Shown: positions 51,401 through 61,151, numbered from the stretch's first letter. The stretch is DNA of 64,000 bases from Klebsiella grimontii (GCF_900200035.1 NZ_FZTC01000023.1:1-64000), one strand, 5' to 3'. Notes: generated by a model from the sequence alone, not told the origin. A program made the numbers and translations.

Positions 51401-51861
51401 CGCTGGTCGGCCTCCCAGCGCATCAGCCACTCGGGGCGATAAACCAGATACTGGTCATAGAGATCGGCGACTCTGGCGGCCAGTTGGAACAGCTTACGCT
51501 TGTCGCTATCGTCGTGCAGGTAGTGGCGCAGTAGCGTAAAGGATTCATCATCAAGCCGCTGCGGTAGCAGGGTCATCAGTTTCCAGCTCATACTTTGCTT
51601 GCTGAACGCGCTTTCTCCGGGAATATCTTTCAGTACCCGCACGAACATATCCCAGATAAAGCTGGCGGGCAGCGGGAACTCAATGTTGGCCGCGATGCCG
51701 AAGCGCTGCGCCAGCGTCATCTGCAGCCACTGCGCCATCCCGGTACTCTGCACCAGCACCATTTCCGGCATAAAAGGGTCATCCAGCCGCTGGCGCTCGA
51801 CGATAAACTCCATCAACGCTTCAAGCACATCCAGACGGTTTGAGTGGTACACCCTTAACAT
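48487..51861 (-). CDS. recC: Exonuclease V subunit RecC
   Basis: Chi-recognising subunit of RecBCD with an inactive helicase fold. The 1124-residue protein starts MLRVYHSNRLDVLEALM and has the family segments VLVQSTGMAQWLQM and SIPFKVVCLLGMNDGVYPR. A 128-base gap separates it from ptrA, which probably has its own promoter there. ppdC lies 12 bases upstream. Confidence 0.98.
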   Translation of the reverse strand: MLRVYHSNRLDVLEALMEFIVERQRLDDPFMPEMVLVQSTGMAQWLQMTLAQRFGIAANIEFPLPASFIWDMFVRVLKDIPGESAFSKQSMSWKLMTLLPQRLDDESFTLLRHYLHDDSDKRKLFQLAARVADLYDQYLVYRPEWLMRWEADQRVDGLGDAQEWQAPLWKALVEYTAELGQPLWHRANLYQRFISALEAAEEPPAGLPSRVFICGISALPPVYLQALQALGKHVDVYVLFTNPCRYYWGDIKDPAFLAKLLSRQRRHHRETTRALPLFRDTEQAPGLFNDAGEQDVGNPLLASWGKLGRDYIYLLAGLERYEELDAFVDIAPDNLLHNLQADILELRNAAVAGRSAEEFANSGSKRLLAADDRSLTIHVCHSPQREVEVLHDRLLAMLEENPELTPRDIIVMVADIDSYSPYIQAVFGSASGERWLPWAISDRRARESHPALQAFITLLSLPDSRFASEDVLALLDVPVLAARFNIDEEGLRYLRQWVNESGVRWGMDDDNVRELDLPATGQHTWRFGLTRMLLGYAMDSSEGEWRSVLPYDESSGLIAELVGNLASLLMQLNLWRRGLAQDRPLAEWLPVCRDLLNDFFLPDSETEAALALIEQQWQAVIDGGVDAQYGETVPLSLLRDELSQRLDQQRISQRFLAGPVNICTLMPMRSIPFKVVCLLGMNDGVYPRTLAPLGFDLMSQKPQRGDRSRRDDDRYLFLEALMSAEQKLYISYIGRSIQDNSERYPSVLVQELADYIGQSHCLEGDEELDCDASERRVKEHITHLHTRMPFDAANFLANEDQSYAREWLAAASQQGEAHGAFIQPLPTPDIDHLPFEQLLRFWQHPVRAFFQQRLRVNFRSEESEIPDDEPFILEGLSRYQLNQQLLNTLIEEQDASVMYRRFRAAGELPYGAFGELAWETQRQEMQNLAERVIACRQPGQSMEIDLQCNGVNITGWLQQVQSDGLLRWRPSLLSVAQGMQLWLEHLVYCASGGTGESRLFVRKEGEWRFPPLAQEQAQGYLNDLVDGYLQGMSKPLLLLPESGGAWLKVCYDAEKDVMLMDEETQQKARSKFLQAYEGNMVVSGEGADVWYQRLWRTLEPEYYEEILTQTQRYLLPVFRFHQSE

Positions 51862-51873
51862 ATTCGCTCCTGG

Positions 51874-52197
51874 CTACTGACTGACCGGGCAATGCAGCCG
51901 GGTCATCTGCGCCCGCCTGGCTGCGGGCATGGTGATCGTTACCGTGATGCTGACACATCTTTGCACCGATGTCTGCATACGGGATATCTGGCGATTCGCG
52001 GGAATCACCGGTGGGCTAAGCTGAGCGAATCGCCACGCATCGCGCCACAGCTGACGGTACTGGTTGAGCTGCATAAAGCCGTTGGCCAGCCCGCGCTGAT
52101 AGCCCGCCAGCGCGGTCACGGTCACGATCAGCAGCACCAGCGCCAGCAGCGTTTCCGGCAGGCTAAACCCTCTCTGCCGCCTCAGGGCATCTGACAT
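51874..52197 (-). CDS. ppdC: Prepilin peptidase-dependent protein PpdC
   Basis: Minor pseudopilin-like protein of 107 residues. It has the type IV prepilin N-terminus RQRGFSLPETLLALVLL: Gly before the cleavage site, Phe+1 and Glu+5, then a hydrophobic helix. I chose ATG 52197 by length against E. coli. It overlaps ygdB by 16 bases. Confidence 0.85.
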   Translation of the reverse strand: MSDALRRQRGFSLPETLLALVLLIVTVTALAGYQRGLANGFMQLNQYRQLWRDAWRFAQLSPPVIPANRQISRMQTSVQRCVSITVTITMPAARRAQMTRLHCPVSQ

Positions 52198-52589
52198 AAG
52201 CTCGCCTCCTTTAACGGACAAAAATCGCTCCAGCCGTGAGGCGAAAAGCGGACCCTGTTTTGTTCAACCGCGCCGGTTTGCCACAGCAGCATGTCGCCGC
52301 TGCCGCCGATCAGCAACACCGAGGCGTCGCTGAAGATCCGCAGGCAGGCGCGCCAGCCGAGCGCGACCTCCTGCTGACAGCTCACCGCTTCCCGCAGCGG
52401 CCAGGAGAGCCCCTTCCCCCACTGCAGCGCGGAATGCGCGCCGGCGGCATCGCGAAGCGCCTGCGTTTCGCTGGCCGTCTGCGCTAACAGCGAACGCTGC
52501 TGCTGGTTCAGCCCCTGGAGTAATAAACTGCCGAGCGCTAACAGCAGCAGCACCATCAGTAGCGAAGAGAGCCCGCGCTGGCGATTCAC
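52182..52589 (-). CDS. ygdB: YgdB, DUF2509 pseudopilin-like membrane protein
   Basis: A protein of 135 residues with one N-terminal hydrophobic helix (SSLLMVLLLLALGSLLLQG) after a short basic start MNRQRG. It resembles GspK-like minor pseudopilins and is always found in the ppd cluster. Function is not established. It overlaps ppdB by four bases. Confidence 0.85.
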   Translation of the reverse strand: MNRQRGLSSLLMVLLLLALGSLLLQGLNQQQRSLLAQTASETQALRDAAGAHSALQWGKGLSWPLREAVSCQQEVALGWRACLRIFSDASVLLIGGSGDMLLWQTGAVEQNRVRFSPHGWSDFCPLKEASLCQMP

Positions 52590-53149
52590 AGGTTATATCC
52601 CGTCACGGCGTATTCCGCCCGCGCGCGGATTTGCGGGTCGGCGACCGAGTGCGCCGCCAGCGTAATCGATAATTCCGGCGAGAAGCCCGCCCTCTCCAGG
52701 CGCGTCACCTGAAACGCGGTGACCTGAATCGCCGCCGGGTTGGTCATTTTCTCCCAGCCCTTACCGCTACAGGCGCTAGCTCCGCGCAGGGTTTCCAGCG
52801 CGCCGTCGCGCAGGCGGAACCCGGTGGTATCCGCTTCCGACGGCGGCGCGCTATTCCAGACGCCATCGCTGTTGCCGTCCCAACTCACCAGCAGGCAATC
52901 ACCGCCGCCTGCGATATATAGCGCCTGCCCGCGACAGAAGCCACGGCAATAGCCGGCGCGCTGCAGATGCTTCGCTACGGTGTAGATTCGCTGCCAGAGC
53001 TCGTTTTCCAGCGACTGCTGGCGGGTCTGGCGAAGCGTAGCCCACTGCAGCGCCGGGAGAAAACGCGCGCTGCCGAGCAGCAGCACGGAGCTGATAGCCA
53101 TCGCGATCAGCGTTTCCGGTAGCGAAAAACCGCGGCATGTTACAGGCAT
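52586..53149 (-). CDS. ppdB: Prepilin peptidase-dependent protein PpdB
   Basis: Minor pseudopilin of 187 residues. The prepilin motif RGFSLPETLIAMAISSVLLLG lies at the N-terminus after a 6-residue leader. ATG 53149 gives the E. coli length; the longer frame upstream overlaps ppdA. A periplasmic domain with several Cys residues follows. Confidence 0.88.
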   Translation of the reverse strand: MPVTCRGFSLPETLIAMAISSVLLLGSARFLPALQWATLRQTRQQSLENELWQRIYTVAKHLQRAGYCRGFCRGQALYIAGGGDCLLVSWDGNSDGVWNSAPPSEADTTGFRLRDGALETLRGASACSGKGWEKMTNPAAIQVTAFQVTRLERAGFSPELSITLAAHSVADPQIRARAEYAVTGYNL

Positions 53150-53607
53150 GATGCCGTCTCCTCGCCGCGACAGAGGCGGATTCGTCCCCAATTTGAAACG
53201 ATTATGTTCCAGCCGCCGGCCGCGCTTTGCAGGCGGATATGTCCGGCCCAGGCGGTATTACGCAGGCCATAAAATCCCAGCCCCGGCGTCATCGCGCTGA
53301 GCGAAACCTCCGGCCAGAGCGGTTGCAGCGTGAAAGCGTTCCTGACGCTACAGTCGGCCATCGGCCCGCTGGCGCTCAGGCACCAGCCCGCCGCGCCCTG
53401 GCCGATGCTTAACACTCTATCGCGGTTGTGCCAGTTGGCGTCATCGCGTAGCAGCACCAGGTAGTCGCGGACCTGACAGGCGGTTTGCCACAGGCGCTGC
53501 TGCCGTTGCCAGCTCTGCCAGCCGTACAGCCCGCTGGCGCCAAGAATGACGACCACGACCATCGTGACCAGGGTTTCAATCAGGGTGTAGCCATGTTCTC
53601 TGTTCAT
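53140..53607 (-). CDS. ppdA: Prepilin peptidase-dependent protein PpdA
   Basis: Minor pseudopilin of 155 residues with MNREHGYTLIETLVTMVVVVILGASG, a classic type IV prepilin start (Gly before the cut, Tyr+1, Glu+5). First gene of the ppdA-ppdB-ygdB-ppdC-recC run. Confidence 0.9.
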   Translation of the reverse strand: MNREHGYTLIETLVTMVVVVILGASGLYGWQSWQRQQRLWQTACQVRDYLVLLRDDANWHNRDRVLSIGQGAAGWCLSASGPMADCSVRNAFTLQPLWPEVSLSAMTPGLGFYGLRNTAWAGHIRLQSAAGGWNIIVSNWGRIRLCRGEETASCL

Positions 53608-53778
53608 GGCCCGAGTATGCGCAGCATTGAGGCTTTATTCGAACGGTAAAATACGGGTTTGCGTCGCGCTTCGGAGAGTATTTATGGTATTGCAACGGGT
53701 TGCAGAGACGCAGGAAACCTGCTCGCAAAAACGCCGTCTGGCAGTGGGTTACCGCGCCGTTTGGCCTGGCTGGCGCAT

Positions 53779-53810
53779 AAAAAAACCGGCGCTCGCAGGC
53801 GCCGGTTTTC
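53779..53810 (-). terminator. Rho-independent terminator of thyA
   Basis: ACCGGCGC (53785-53792) pairs with GCGCCGGT (53799-53806) over a 6-base loop. The minus strand then has a T run of seven. Flanking A/T tracts make it work on both strands, but it sits just after thyA on the minus strand. Confidence 0.85.
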
Positions 53811-53825
53811 GTCGTCACTTCCGGG

Positions 53826-54620
53826 TTAAATCGCCACTGGCGCTTTAATCCCCGGGTGCGGGTCGTAGCCTTCGATTTCGAAGTCTTCAAAACGGTAGTC
53901 GAAAATCGAAGCCGGCTTGCGTTTGATGACCAGCTTCGGCAGCGCGCGCGGTTCGCGGCTCAGCTGCAGGTGCGTCTGCTCCATGTGGTTGCTGTACAGG
54001 TGCGTGTCGCCGCCGGTCCAGACAAAGTCGCCCACTTCGAGGTCGCACTGCTGCGCCACCATATGCACCAGCAGCGCGTAGCTGGCGATATTAAACGGCA
54101 GGCCGAGGAACACGTCGCACGAGCGCTGATAGAGCTGGCAGGAGAGCTTGCCGTCGGCGACGTAGAACTGGAAGAACGCGTGGCACGGGGCCAGCGCCAT
54201 TTTGTTCAGCTCGCCGACGTTCCATGCCGAGACGATAATCCGACGCGAATCCGGGTCGTTTTTCAGCTGTTCCATCACCGTGCTAATCTGGTCGATATGA
54301 CGGCCGTCCGGCGCGGGCCAGGAACGCCACTGCTTGCCGTAGACCGGCCCCAGATCGCCGTTTTCATCCGCCCACTCGTCCCAGATGGTGACGTTGTTTT
54401 CGTGCAGATACGCCACGTTGGTGTCACCCTGCAGGAACCACAGCAGTTCATGGATGATGGAGCGTAAATGACAGCGCTTGGTCGTCACCAACGGGAATCC
54501 TTCCTGCAGGTTAAAACGCATCTGGTGGCCGAAGATAGAGACGGTGCCGGTACCGGTGCGGTCATTTTTTTGCGTGCCCTCGTCGAGCACTTTCTGCATC
54601 AAATCAAGATACTGTTTCAT
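53826..54620 (-). CDS. thyA: Thymidylate synthase ThyA
   Basis: Methylates dUMP to dTMP using methylene-tetrahydrofolate. At 264 residues it has the E. coli length. It has the catalytic Cys near residue 146 in [12 protein letters not shown] and the phosphate-binding [10 protein letters not shown] and [19 protein letters not shown] segments. It follows lgt after 6 bases, forming the lgt-thyA operon. Confidence 0.98.
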   Translation of the reverse strand: MKQYLDLMQKVLDEGTQKNDRTGTGTVSIFGHQMRFNLQEGFPLVTTKRCHLRSIIHELLWFLQGDTNVAYLHENNVTIWDEWADENGDLGPVYGKQWRSWPAPDGRHIDQISTVMEQLKNDPDSRRIIVSAWNVGELNKMALAPCHAFFQFYVADGKLSCQLYQRSCDVFLGLPFNIASYALLVHMVAQQCDLEVGDFVWTGGDTHLYSNHMEQTHLQLSREPRALPKLVIKRKPASIFDYRFEDFEIEGYDPHPGIKAPVAI

Positions 54621-54626
54621 GGTTCC

Positions 54627-55502
54627 TCAAGAATTTTGTTGCTGCGGACGACAACGGTACGCCCAGACCATCATGATGATACCCGCAAGCACCATCGGGA
54701 TCGAAAGAATCTGCCCCATGCTGATGTACTGTACCCAGCCGCCGGTGAACTGCGCATCGGGCTGGCGGAAGAACTCCACGATGATGCGGAACAGACCGTA
54801 GCCAATCAGGAACAGACCGGAAACCGAACCGGCCGGACGCGGCTTGCGGATAAACAGGTTCAGGATCAGGAACAGCACGACGCCTTCCAGCGCCAGCTCA
54901 TAGAGCTGCGAAGCGTGACGCGGCAGCGCGCCGTAGGTATCGAACAGCGATTGCCACTCAGGATGCGACGGCAGCAGCGCCAGATCTTCCGCCCGAGAGC
55001 CGGGGAAAATCATGGTGTAGTGGAAGTTCGGATCGACGCGGCCCCACAGTTCGCCGTTAATAAAGTTGCCCAGACGCCCGGCGCCGAGGCCAAACGGAAT
55101 CAGCGGCGCAATGAAGTCGGAAACCTGGAAGAAGGTGCGCTTGGTGCGTTTGGCGAAAATGATCATCACCAGAATCACGCCGATCAGGCCGCCGTGGAAG
55201 GACATACCGCCGTCCCAGACGCGGAACAGATAGAGCGGATCGTCGAGGAACACCGGCAGGTTGTAGAAGAAGACATAGCCAAGACGCCCGCCGAGGAAAA
55301 CCCCGAGGAAGCCGGCGTACAGCAGGTTTTCCACTTCGTTTTTTGTCCAGCCGCTGCCCGGACGATTGGCCCGACGGGTGGCCAGCCACATCGCAAAAAT
55401 AAACCCGACCAGGTACATCAGGCCGTACCAGTGGAGGGAGACCGGTCCAATGGAAAAAATTACCGGATCAAACTCCGGAAAATGCAGGTAGCCACTATTC
55501 AT
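54627..55502 (-). CDS. lgt: Prolipoprotein diacylglyceryl transferase Lgt
   Basis: Inner-membrane enzyme that attaches diacylglycerol to the lipobox cysteine of lipoproteins. The 291-residue protein has about seven hydrophobic segments, the MSFHGGLIG motif with the catalytic His, and the Lgt signature [14 protein letters not shown]. One likely client, ygdR, lies 5 kb away. Confidence 0.97.
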   Translation of the reverse strand: MNSGYLHFPEFDPVIFSIGPVSLHWYGLMYLVGFIFAMWLATRRANRPGSGWTKNEVENLLYAGFLGVFLGGRLGYVFFYNLPVFLDDPLYLFRVWDGGMSFHGGLIGVILVMIIFAKRTKRTFFQVSDFIAPLIPFGLGAGRLGNFINGELWGRVDPNFHYTMIFPGSRAEDLALLPSHPEWQSLFDTYGALPRHASQLYELALEGVVLFLILNLFIRKPRPAGSVSGLFLIGYGLFRIIVEFFRQPDAQFTGGWVQYISMGQILSIPMVLAGIIMMVWAYRCRPQQQNS

Positions 55503-55671
55503 CTGTCACCATAAACACTTGTTATTCCGCCGAAAGTGGACAGCGGGGATCGTTCGCGCGCGTTTGAAACGGGCGCTCCAAAGGCTGCGAATGATAGCAT
55601 AAGCGCGAAGGGCGATCCGCGCCGGACATGTAAAAGATATGTATACGAATGCGAATACGCGGCTGAGCATT

Positions 55672-55705
55672 CCCGGAGGCGGCGCGCTGCGCCTGTCCGG
55701 GCTAC
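55672..55705 (+). repeat. Single REP-type element between lgt and ptsP
   Basis: CCCGGAGGCGG...TCCGGGCTAC has the same form as the forward arm in the array at 35643-36113. It lies in the 227-base gap between lgt and ptsP. No T-rich tail is seen. Confidence 0.75.
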
Positions 55706-55729
55706 CCAACCCGCAAACTGTAGACTCCG

Positions 55730-57976
55730 CTACCGGCCGCCGCGAATCAGGCCGCCGAGTCCGCGTCGCTCCATAAAAGCCGCGACCTGATGGCGCACTT
55801 CGGCGGTCATCTGCGCGTCCAGGCTACGTTGGGAAAGCTCCTGAGCCTCATTAATATCGATACGCCGCAGCAGATATTTCACCCTCGCCACCGAACGACC
55901 GTTCATCGACAGATGGCGATAGCCCATCCCGATCAGGATCGTCACGCACATCGGATCGCCCGCCATTTCGCCGCACAGGCGCAGGTCGATACCAAAACGC
56001 TCGGCGTCGCGGGCAATCATCGCCAGCGCCCGCAAAACGCCCGGATGCAGGCTGTCGTACATACTGGCGACCCGGGTATTGTTGCGATCCACCGCCAGAA
56101 TGTACTGGGTCAGGTCGTTGGTGCCAACGGAGATAAAATCGACGCGATTCGCCAGCTGCGGCAGCATAAACACCATCGACGGCACTTCCAGCATCACGCC
56201 GAGACGCGGACGGGGAATGGCGTAGCCGATCATCTCTTCCACTTCGCGGCTGGCGCGATCGATCAGGCGACGGGCCTCATCCACTTCATCGAGACTGGTG
56301 ACCATCGGCAGCAGGATACTGAGGTTTCCGGTCGCCGCGTTGGCGCGCAGCATCGCGCGGACCTGCACCAGAAAGATCTCCGGCTGATCGAGCGTGATCC
56401 GAATTCCGCGCCAGCCAAGGCACGGATTCTCTTCGCTGATCGGCATATACGGCAGCTGTTTATCCGCCCCGATATCCAGCGTGCGCAGGGTGACCGATTT
56501 CTCGTTGAACATCTGCAGCATGCCCTGATACTGGGCAACCTGCTCCTCTTCAGACGGGAAGCCGCTTTGCAGCATAAAGGGGATTTCGGTACGGTAAAGG
56601 CCGATACCGTCGACGAAATTGCCGAGCTTTTCTTCGTGCTCAGGGCTGAGGCCCGCGTTGAGCATCACTTTTACCCGCTCGCCGCTTTTCAGTTCAGAAG
56701 CGCGTTCAAGATCGTCCTCAGCCAGGCGACTAAGCTCGTTCTCTTCGCTGATCAGGCGCTGATACTCTTGCAGCAGCACCGGCTCCGGGTCGACCAATAG
56801 CTCGCCGCGATAGCCGTCGACAATCAGGGTATGCCCGTGCAGCAGCGAAGGCTGAATATCCGCGCCCATTACCGTCGGGATCCCCAGCGCGCGCACCATA
56901 ATCGCGGCATGCGAGTTGGCCGCGCCATCGCGCACCACCACGCCGGCTAAACGATCCTGAGGAACCTCCGCTAAGGTGGTGGCCGACAGTTCATCCGCCA
57001 CCAGTACGATACGCTCCGGCCAGGTGTTTGGCCCCTGAATACTATCATCAAGATGGAAAAGCAGCCGCTGGCCCAGCGTGCGCAGATCGCCCGCGCGCTC
57101 TTTCAGATAGCCGTCGCTGAGCGCGGCAAACTGTTCGGCAAACTTCTCGATAATCTTCTTCACCGCCCATTCGGCCACCGCGCCTTTATCGACTTCGGCG
57201 AACAGTTCGCGGCGCAGACGCGCGTCGGAAAGCAGGTGCGAATAGAGGTCAAAGATGGCCGCCGTCTCTTTTTGCGCGCCGGCAGCGTAGCGCTTGCTGT
57301 AGCGGCGAAATTCGTTCGCCGCCTCTTCCAGCGCGCCAGTCAGCCGCTCGCGCTCGGAAGCGGTATCGAGCGTCGAGGCTTCATACACCTGCTCCATCAG
57401 CGGCAGGCTGACGTCCATCCAGCCTTCGGCAATCGCCACGCCTGACGAAGCGGGCAGCGCGCGGATGCGGGTCTGACGATATTGACCAAACAGCGCGTTT
57501 AGCTGGGACTGAGAGAGAATGCCGGCGATTTGCGTAGCCAGGGTGACCAGAAATGACTCTTCGCTTTCATCAAACTGGCGCAGTTCGCGCTGCTGTACGA
57601 CCAGCACGCCGAGCAGCTGACGCCGCTGGATAATCGGCACGCCGAGGAAGGCGCGAAAACGGCCCTCTTTTACTGCGGGAATGTATTTAAAGCTGGGGTG
57701 CTTTTGCGCGTCGGCGAGGTTAATGGGTTCCGCCAGGCGGCCCACCAGGCCCACCAGACCTTCGTCAAAAGCGAGCGCAACGATGCGCCCGCGGGGCTTT
57801 TTCAACCCGCGCGTCGCCATCAGGTAATAACAGCGTCGGTCATTGTCAGCCAGATAAACCGAACAGACTTCCGTCTCCATCGCGGCGCAGATATCGGTGA
57901 CCAGGATATCCAGCGCCTCGTTTAAACGCGGCGCACTCGCGACCTTCTCGACTATTTCTCGCAACCGAGTGAGCAT
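55730..57976 (-). CDS. ptsP: Nitrogen phosphotransferase enzyme I PtsP (EI-Ntr)
   Basis: First phosphoryl carrier of the nitrogen PTS, passing phosphate from PEP to NPr. The 748-residue protein has an N-terminal GAF domain (about 1-150) that senses glutamine and 2-oxoglutarate. The enzyme I core follows, with phosphohistidine motif GAANSHAAIMVRALGIP and PEP-binding LCGEMAGDP. It is 12 bases after rppH. Confidence 0.97.
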   Translation of the reverse strand: MLTRLREIVEKVASAPRLNEALDILVTDICAAMETEVCSVYLADNDRRCYYLMATRGLKKPRGRIVALAFDEGLVGLVGRLAEPINLADAQKHPSFKYIPAVKEGRFRAFLGVPIIQRRQLLGVLVVQQRELRQFDESEESFLVTLATQIAGILSQSQLNALFGQYRQTRIRALPASSGVAIAEGWMDVSLPLMEQVYEASTLDTASERERLTGALEEAANEFRRYSKRYAAGAQKETAAIFDLYSHLLSDARLRRELFAEVDKGAVAEWAVKKIIEKFAEQFAALSDGYLKERAGDLRTLGQRLLFHLDDSIQGPNTWPERIVLVADELSATTLAEVPQDRLAGVVVRDGAANSHAAIMVRALGIPTVMGADIQPSLLHGHTLIVDGYRGELLVDPEPVLLQEYQRLISEENELSRLAEDDLERASELKSGERVKVMLNAGLSPEHEEKLGNFVDGIGLYRTEIPFMLQSGFPSEEEQVAQYQGMLQMFNEKSVTLRTLDIGADKQLPYMPISEENPCLGWRGIRITLDQPEIFLVQVRAMLRANAATGNLSILLPMVTSLDEVDEARRLIDRASREVEEMIGYAIPRPRLGVMLEVPSMVFMLPQLANRVDFISVGTNDLTQYILAVDRNNTRVASMYDSLHPGVLRALAMIARDAERFGIDLRLCGEMAGDPMCVTILIGMGYRHLSMNGRSVARVKYLLRRIDINEAQELSQRSLDAQMTAEVRHQVAAFMERRGLGGLIRGGR

Positions 57977-57988
57977 AATGTGCGTGGC

Positions 57989-58519
57989 TTAACCTCTTTT
58001 ACGTCGATATGCAGGCGCGCTTTGCGGCTTAGGCGTGCTTTCCGCCAGCGCCATTGTGACGCTGGCGAACTCTTTCATCACCCTGCGGTATACGTCGCGC
58101 TTAAACGACACCACCTGGCGCACCGGGTACCAGTAGCTTACCCATCGCCAGCCATCAAACTCAGGTGTACTGCTGGTTTGCATATTGACATCCGCATCGC
58201 TGCCGATCAATTGCAGGAGAAACCACTTCTGTTTCTGGCCGATACATACCGGCTTTGTGTCCCAACGCACCAAACGTTTAGGCAATTTGTAACGCAACCA
58301 GTTACGGGTTGAAGCAAGGATCCGCACATCTTTACGGCTTAACCCCACTTCTTCGAACAATTCCCGATACATCGCCTGCTCTGCTGATTCTCCTGGATTT
58401 ATGCCCCCTTGCGGGAACTGCCACGAGTGCTGACCATAGCGCCTGGCCCACATAACCTGGCCCTGGCGATTACAGATTACAATACCGACATTTGGGCGGT
58501 AGCCATCGTCATCAATCAC
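57989..58519 (-). CDS. rppH: RNA pyrophosphohydrolase RppH
   Basis: Removes pyrophosphate from 5' ends of mRNA and so starts RNase E decay. The 176-residue protein has the Nudix box [23 protein letters not shown] (about residues 38-60, with REL-EE metal ligands). The basic C-terminus PAYRRKRG is typical. It is followed by ptsP, as in E. coli. Confidence 0.97.
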   Translation of the reverse strand: MIDDDGYRPNVGIVICNRQGQVMWARRYGQHSWQFPQGGINPGESAEQAMYRELFEEVGLSRKDVRILASTRNWLRYKLPKRLVRWDTKPVCIGQKQKWFLLQLIGSDADVNMQTSSTPEFDGWRWVSYWYPVRQVVSFKRDVYRRVMKEFASVTMALAESTPKPQSAPAYRRKRG

Positions 58520-59201
58520 CGGACTACCTCAAAATAAGCTTCAATGTGAATGATTGTTTCACACTCGCTGGAAACGGTAAACCACTCTGTGAGAGCGATG
58601 AGTTCGAATAACATTTGAATAACTCACAGTAATACCCAGAGTTATAAACAGCGAAAGCCATACCCGGACGATTTTATTCACTTTTTCTGTGGATAGAGTT
58701 GTGAAGAAGTATGGAATTAACCAGGGAAAACCCGGAATCATCCGAACGGCGTAGTCATAACCCTTAATAATAATGACCTAATTTTCATTATGTTAGCATG
58801 TTTAAATTTCATAATTCACAGTATAACGTGATGATCATCACATAAGCGATCCTGGAACTGATGAAAGATCGAGCAATGTTGGTTTTATCCACAGATTACG
58901 CAAGCGAGCTGGGCATATTTTGTCTAAAAACTCGATTTTCCTCTCACGTCAAGGCTGTAAATGGAAACAGTAGTGGGGCTTTTCCCCAGTTATCCCATTT
59001 TTCTGTGGATAACAGGGTGTAAGATCCTGTTCATTGTCGGTGACCAGTTCTGGAAAACCCCGTTTCACCATTTTCACCGCGGCAAAAAAACGAAAAAAAA
59101 GTCATACGAATCATCAAATTGTCATACTTACTCAAGAAAAGGTAAACTCTATCCACAACGGATGAAATTACTGCTCACTTTTTAGTCAGAGGTTTTACGT
59201 T
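58520..59201. promoter_or_regulatory. DARS2-like DnaA-box region between rppH and mutH
   Basis: This 682-base gap has perfect DnaA boxes TTATCCACA at 58885-58893 (plus) and 59004-59012 (minus). One-mismatch boxes lie at 58688-58696 (minus), 59149-59157 (plus), 58642-58650 and 58812-58820. In E. coli the mutH-rppH gap holds DARS2, which regenerates ATP-DnaA with help from IHF and Fis. Position and boxes support the same role. Promoters for rppH and mutH also lie here. Small frames at 58559 and 58961 look non-coding. Confidence 0.75.
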
Positions 59202-59894
59202 ATGCCGACCATCGCGCCGCTCTTATCCCCTCCGCAAAGCCAGGAGCAGCTTCTGGCTCAGGCGCAGCAGCTGGCAGGCTATTCGCTGGGTGAACTGGCC
59301 CAGCTTGCCGGGATTCCGATTCCGCTCGATTTAAAACGCGATAAAGGCTGGATCGGCATTCTGCTGGAGATATGGCTGGGCGCCAGCGCAGGCAGCAAGC
59401 CGGAGCAGGATTTCGCCGCCCTCGGCGTCGAGCTGAAAACGATCCCCATCGATTCTTCAGGCCGCCCGCTGGAAACCACCTTCGTCTGCGTCGCGCCGCT
59501 CACCGGCAACAGCGGCGTGACCTGGGAGAGCAGCCACGTGCGCCATAAGCTCAAGCGCGTGCTGTGGGTGCCGGTAGAGGGCGAGCGTACGATCCCTTTG
59601 GCCGATCGCCGCGTCGGCGCTCCGCTGCTGTGGAGCCCCAGCGAAGAAGAAGATCGCCAACTGCGGATGGACTGGGAAGAGCTGATGGATCTGATCGTGC
59701 TTGGCCAGGTCGAACGCATTACCGCCCGCCACGGCGAAGTGCTGCAGCTGCGCCCGAAAGCGGCAAACAGCAAAGCGCTGACCGAGGCCGTAGGCGCCCG
59801 CGGCGAGCCGATCCTCACCTTACCGCGCGGTTTCTACCTGAAGAAAAACTTTACCGCCGCCCTGCTGGCCCGCCATTTTCTTCTCTCCTCCTAA
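59202..59894 (+). CDS. mutH: DNA mismatch repair endonuclease MutH
   Basis: Nicks the unmethylated strand at hemimethylated GATC sites after activation by MutS and MutL. The 230-residue protein has the restriction-enzyme-like active site Asp-(X)n-Glu-X-Lys in [15 protein letters not shown] (near residues 69-79). CAGAGG precedes the ATG. Confidence 0.96.
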   Translation: MPTIAPLLSPPQSQEQLLAQAQQLAGYSLGELAQLAGIPIPLDLKRDKGWIGILLEIWLGASAGSKPEQDFAALGVELKTIPIDSSGRPLETTFVCVAPLTGNSGVTWESSHVRHKLKRVLWVPVEGERTIPLADRRVGAPLLWSPSEEEDRQLRMDWEELMDLIVLGQVERITARHGEVLQLRPKAANSKALTEAVGARGEPILTLPRGFYLKKNFTAALLARHFLLSS

Positions 59895-59979
59895 ATAACG
59901 GCCTGCAGATGATTATTTTTTTGTTCTGTCGTGACGGTTGCATATAATCGCATCTTTCTATTTTGCAGGACTTTGAACG

Positions 59980-60693
59980 ATGTTATTTGCATGGGTAACC
60001 GATCCTAACGCCTGGCTGGCGCTTGGTACGCTGACGCTGCTGGAGATAGTGCTCGGGATCGATAATATTATTTTCCTCTCTCTGGTGGTCGCTAAGCTGC
60101 CCACGGCGCAACGGGCTCACGCTCGCCGCATTGGGCTAATGGGTGCGATGATCATGCGTCTGGCGCTGCTGGCGTCAATCGCGTGGGTCGTCAAGCTCAC
60201 CAATCCGCTCTTTACCGTGCTAGGCCAGGAGATCTCGTTTCGCGATCTGATCCTCCTGCTGGGCGGGCTGTTCCTGATCTGGAAGGCGAGTAAAGAGATT
60301 CACGAATCGATCGAAGGTGAAGAAGAAGGGCTGAAAACCAACGTCCATTCCTTTATGGGCGCCATCGTGCAGATTATGCTGCTGGATATTATTTTCAGTC
60401 TTGATTCGGTGATCACCGCCGTCGGGCTATCAGACCATCTGTTTATCATGATGGCGGCAGTGGTCATCGCGGTGCTGGTGATGATGGTCGCCGCCCGTCC
60501 GATAGGCGATTTTGTTGACCGCCATCCGTCGGTGAAAATGCTGGCGCTGTCGTTTTTGATCCTCGTCGGCTTCACGCTGATGCTCGAAAGTTTCGACGTG
60601 CACGTGCCGAAAGGCTACATCTATTTCGCGATGTTCTTTTCGATTGCGGTTGAAAGTCTCAACCTGCTGCGCAATAAAAAAAATCCGCTGTAG
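59980..60693 (+). CDS. ygdQ: YgdQ, TerC-family inner-membrane protein
   Basis: Polytopic membrane protein of 237 residues in the TerC/YgdQ family. It has the conserved acidic membrane motifs [14 protein letters not shown] and [14 protein letters not shown]. Members are linked to metal-ion handling, but this protein has no proven role. Segment RNKKNPL ends it. Confidence 0.92.
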   Translation: MLFAWVTDPNAWLALGTLTLLEIVLGIDNIIFLSLVVAKLPTAQRAHARRIGLMGAMIMRLALLASIAWVVKLTNPLFTVLGQEISFRDLILLLGGLFLIWKASKEIHESIEGEEEGLKTNVHSFMGAIVQIMLLDIIFSLDSVITAVGLSDHLFIMMAAVVIAVLVMMVAARPIGDFVDRHPSVKMLALSFLILVGFTLMLESFDVHVPKGYIYFAMFFSIAVESLNLLRNKKNPL

Positions 60694-60704
60694 CCCGCTA
60701 AAAT

Positions 60705-60735
60705 GCAGCCCTGAAACGGGCTGCAATCCTTTTTT
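60705..60735 (+). terminator. Rho-independent terminator after ygdQ
   Basis: GCAGCCC (60705-60711) pairs with GGGCTGC (60718-60724) around a 6-base loop, followed by AATCC and TTTTTT. It lies 12 bases past the ygdQ stop. Confidence 0.75.
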
Positions 60736-60817
60736 AAGACTTAACTGCTTTTTATGTCTCATAAATCAGGCTATTAATATACTGGTACGAGGTGCGGCTA
60801 TAATAGGGGTGATAACG

Positions 60818-61036
60818 ATGAAAAAATGGGCAGTATTGATTTCCGCCGTAGGACTGGCGTTCTCGGTTTCCGGTTGCAGCAGCGATTACGTCATGGCAAC
60901 CAAAGATGGTCGCATGATTCTGACCGACGGTAAGCCCGCCATAGATGACGATACCGGCCTTATCAGCTACGAAGATCAGCAGGGTAATAAAATGCAGATC
61001 AATCGTGACGACGTTTCGCAGATTATTAAACGTTAA
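60818..61036 (+). CDS. ygdR: YgdR, small DUF903 lipoprotein
   Basis: A lipoprotein of 72 residues. A signal peptide [19 protein letters not shown] ends in the lipobox cysteine (about residue 20). The mature domain [18 protein letters not shown] is an SH3-like DUF903 fold. I set the start at ATG 60818 because it begins the signal peptide. Function unknown. Confidence 0.92.
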   Translation: MKKWAVLISAVGLAFSVSGCSSDYVMATKDGRMILTDGKPAIDDDTGLISYEDQQGNKMQINRDDVSQIIKR

Positions 61037-61151
61037 GACCCGCCGACAGGCAGCGATGTCTCCTTTATCGCCGGGTTGAGCAGCTTTCATTATTCTTCAG
61101 ATTTAAGAAAAGAGTCGGGACATACCGGATCTGCCCGCCAGGATTAAGCGG

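Noticed and set aside
51874-53607. Pseudopilin cluster as a complete secretion or pilus system
   Set aside because: Only four minor pseudopilin-like genes occur. No assembly ATPase, secretin or prepilin peptidase is here, as in E. coli.
58559-59185. Two small frames (58559-58741 minus, 58961-59185 plus) between rppH and mutH
   Set aside because: Both overlap DnaA boxes and have low-complexity or basic translations. The region is better explained as a DARS2-like element.
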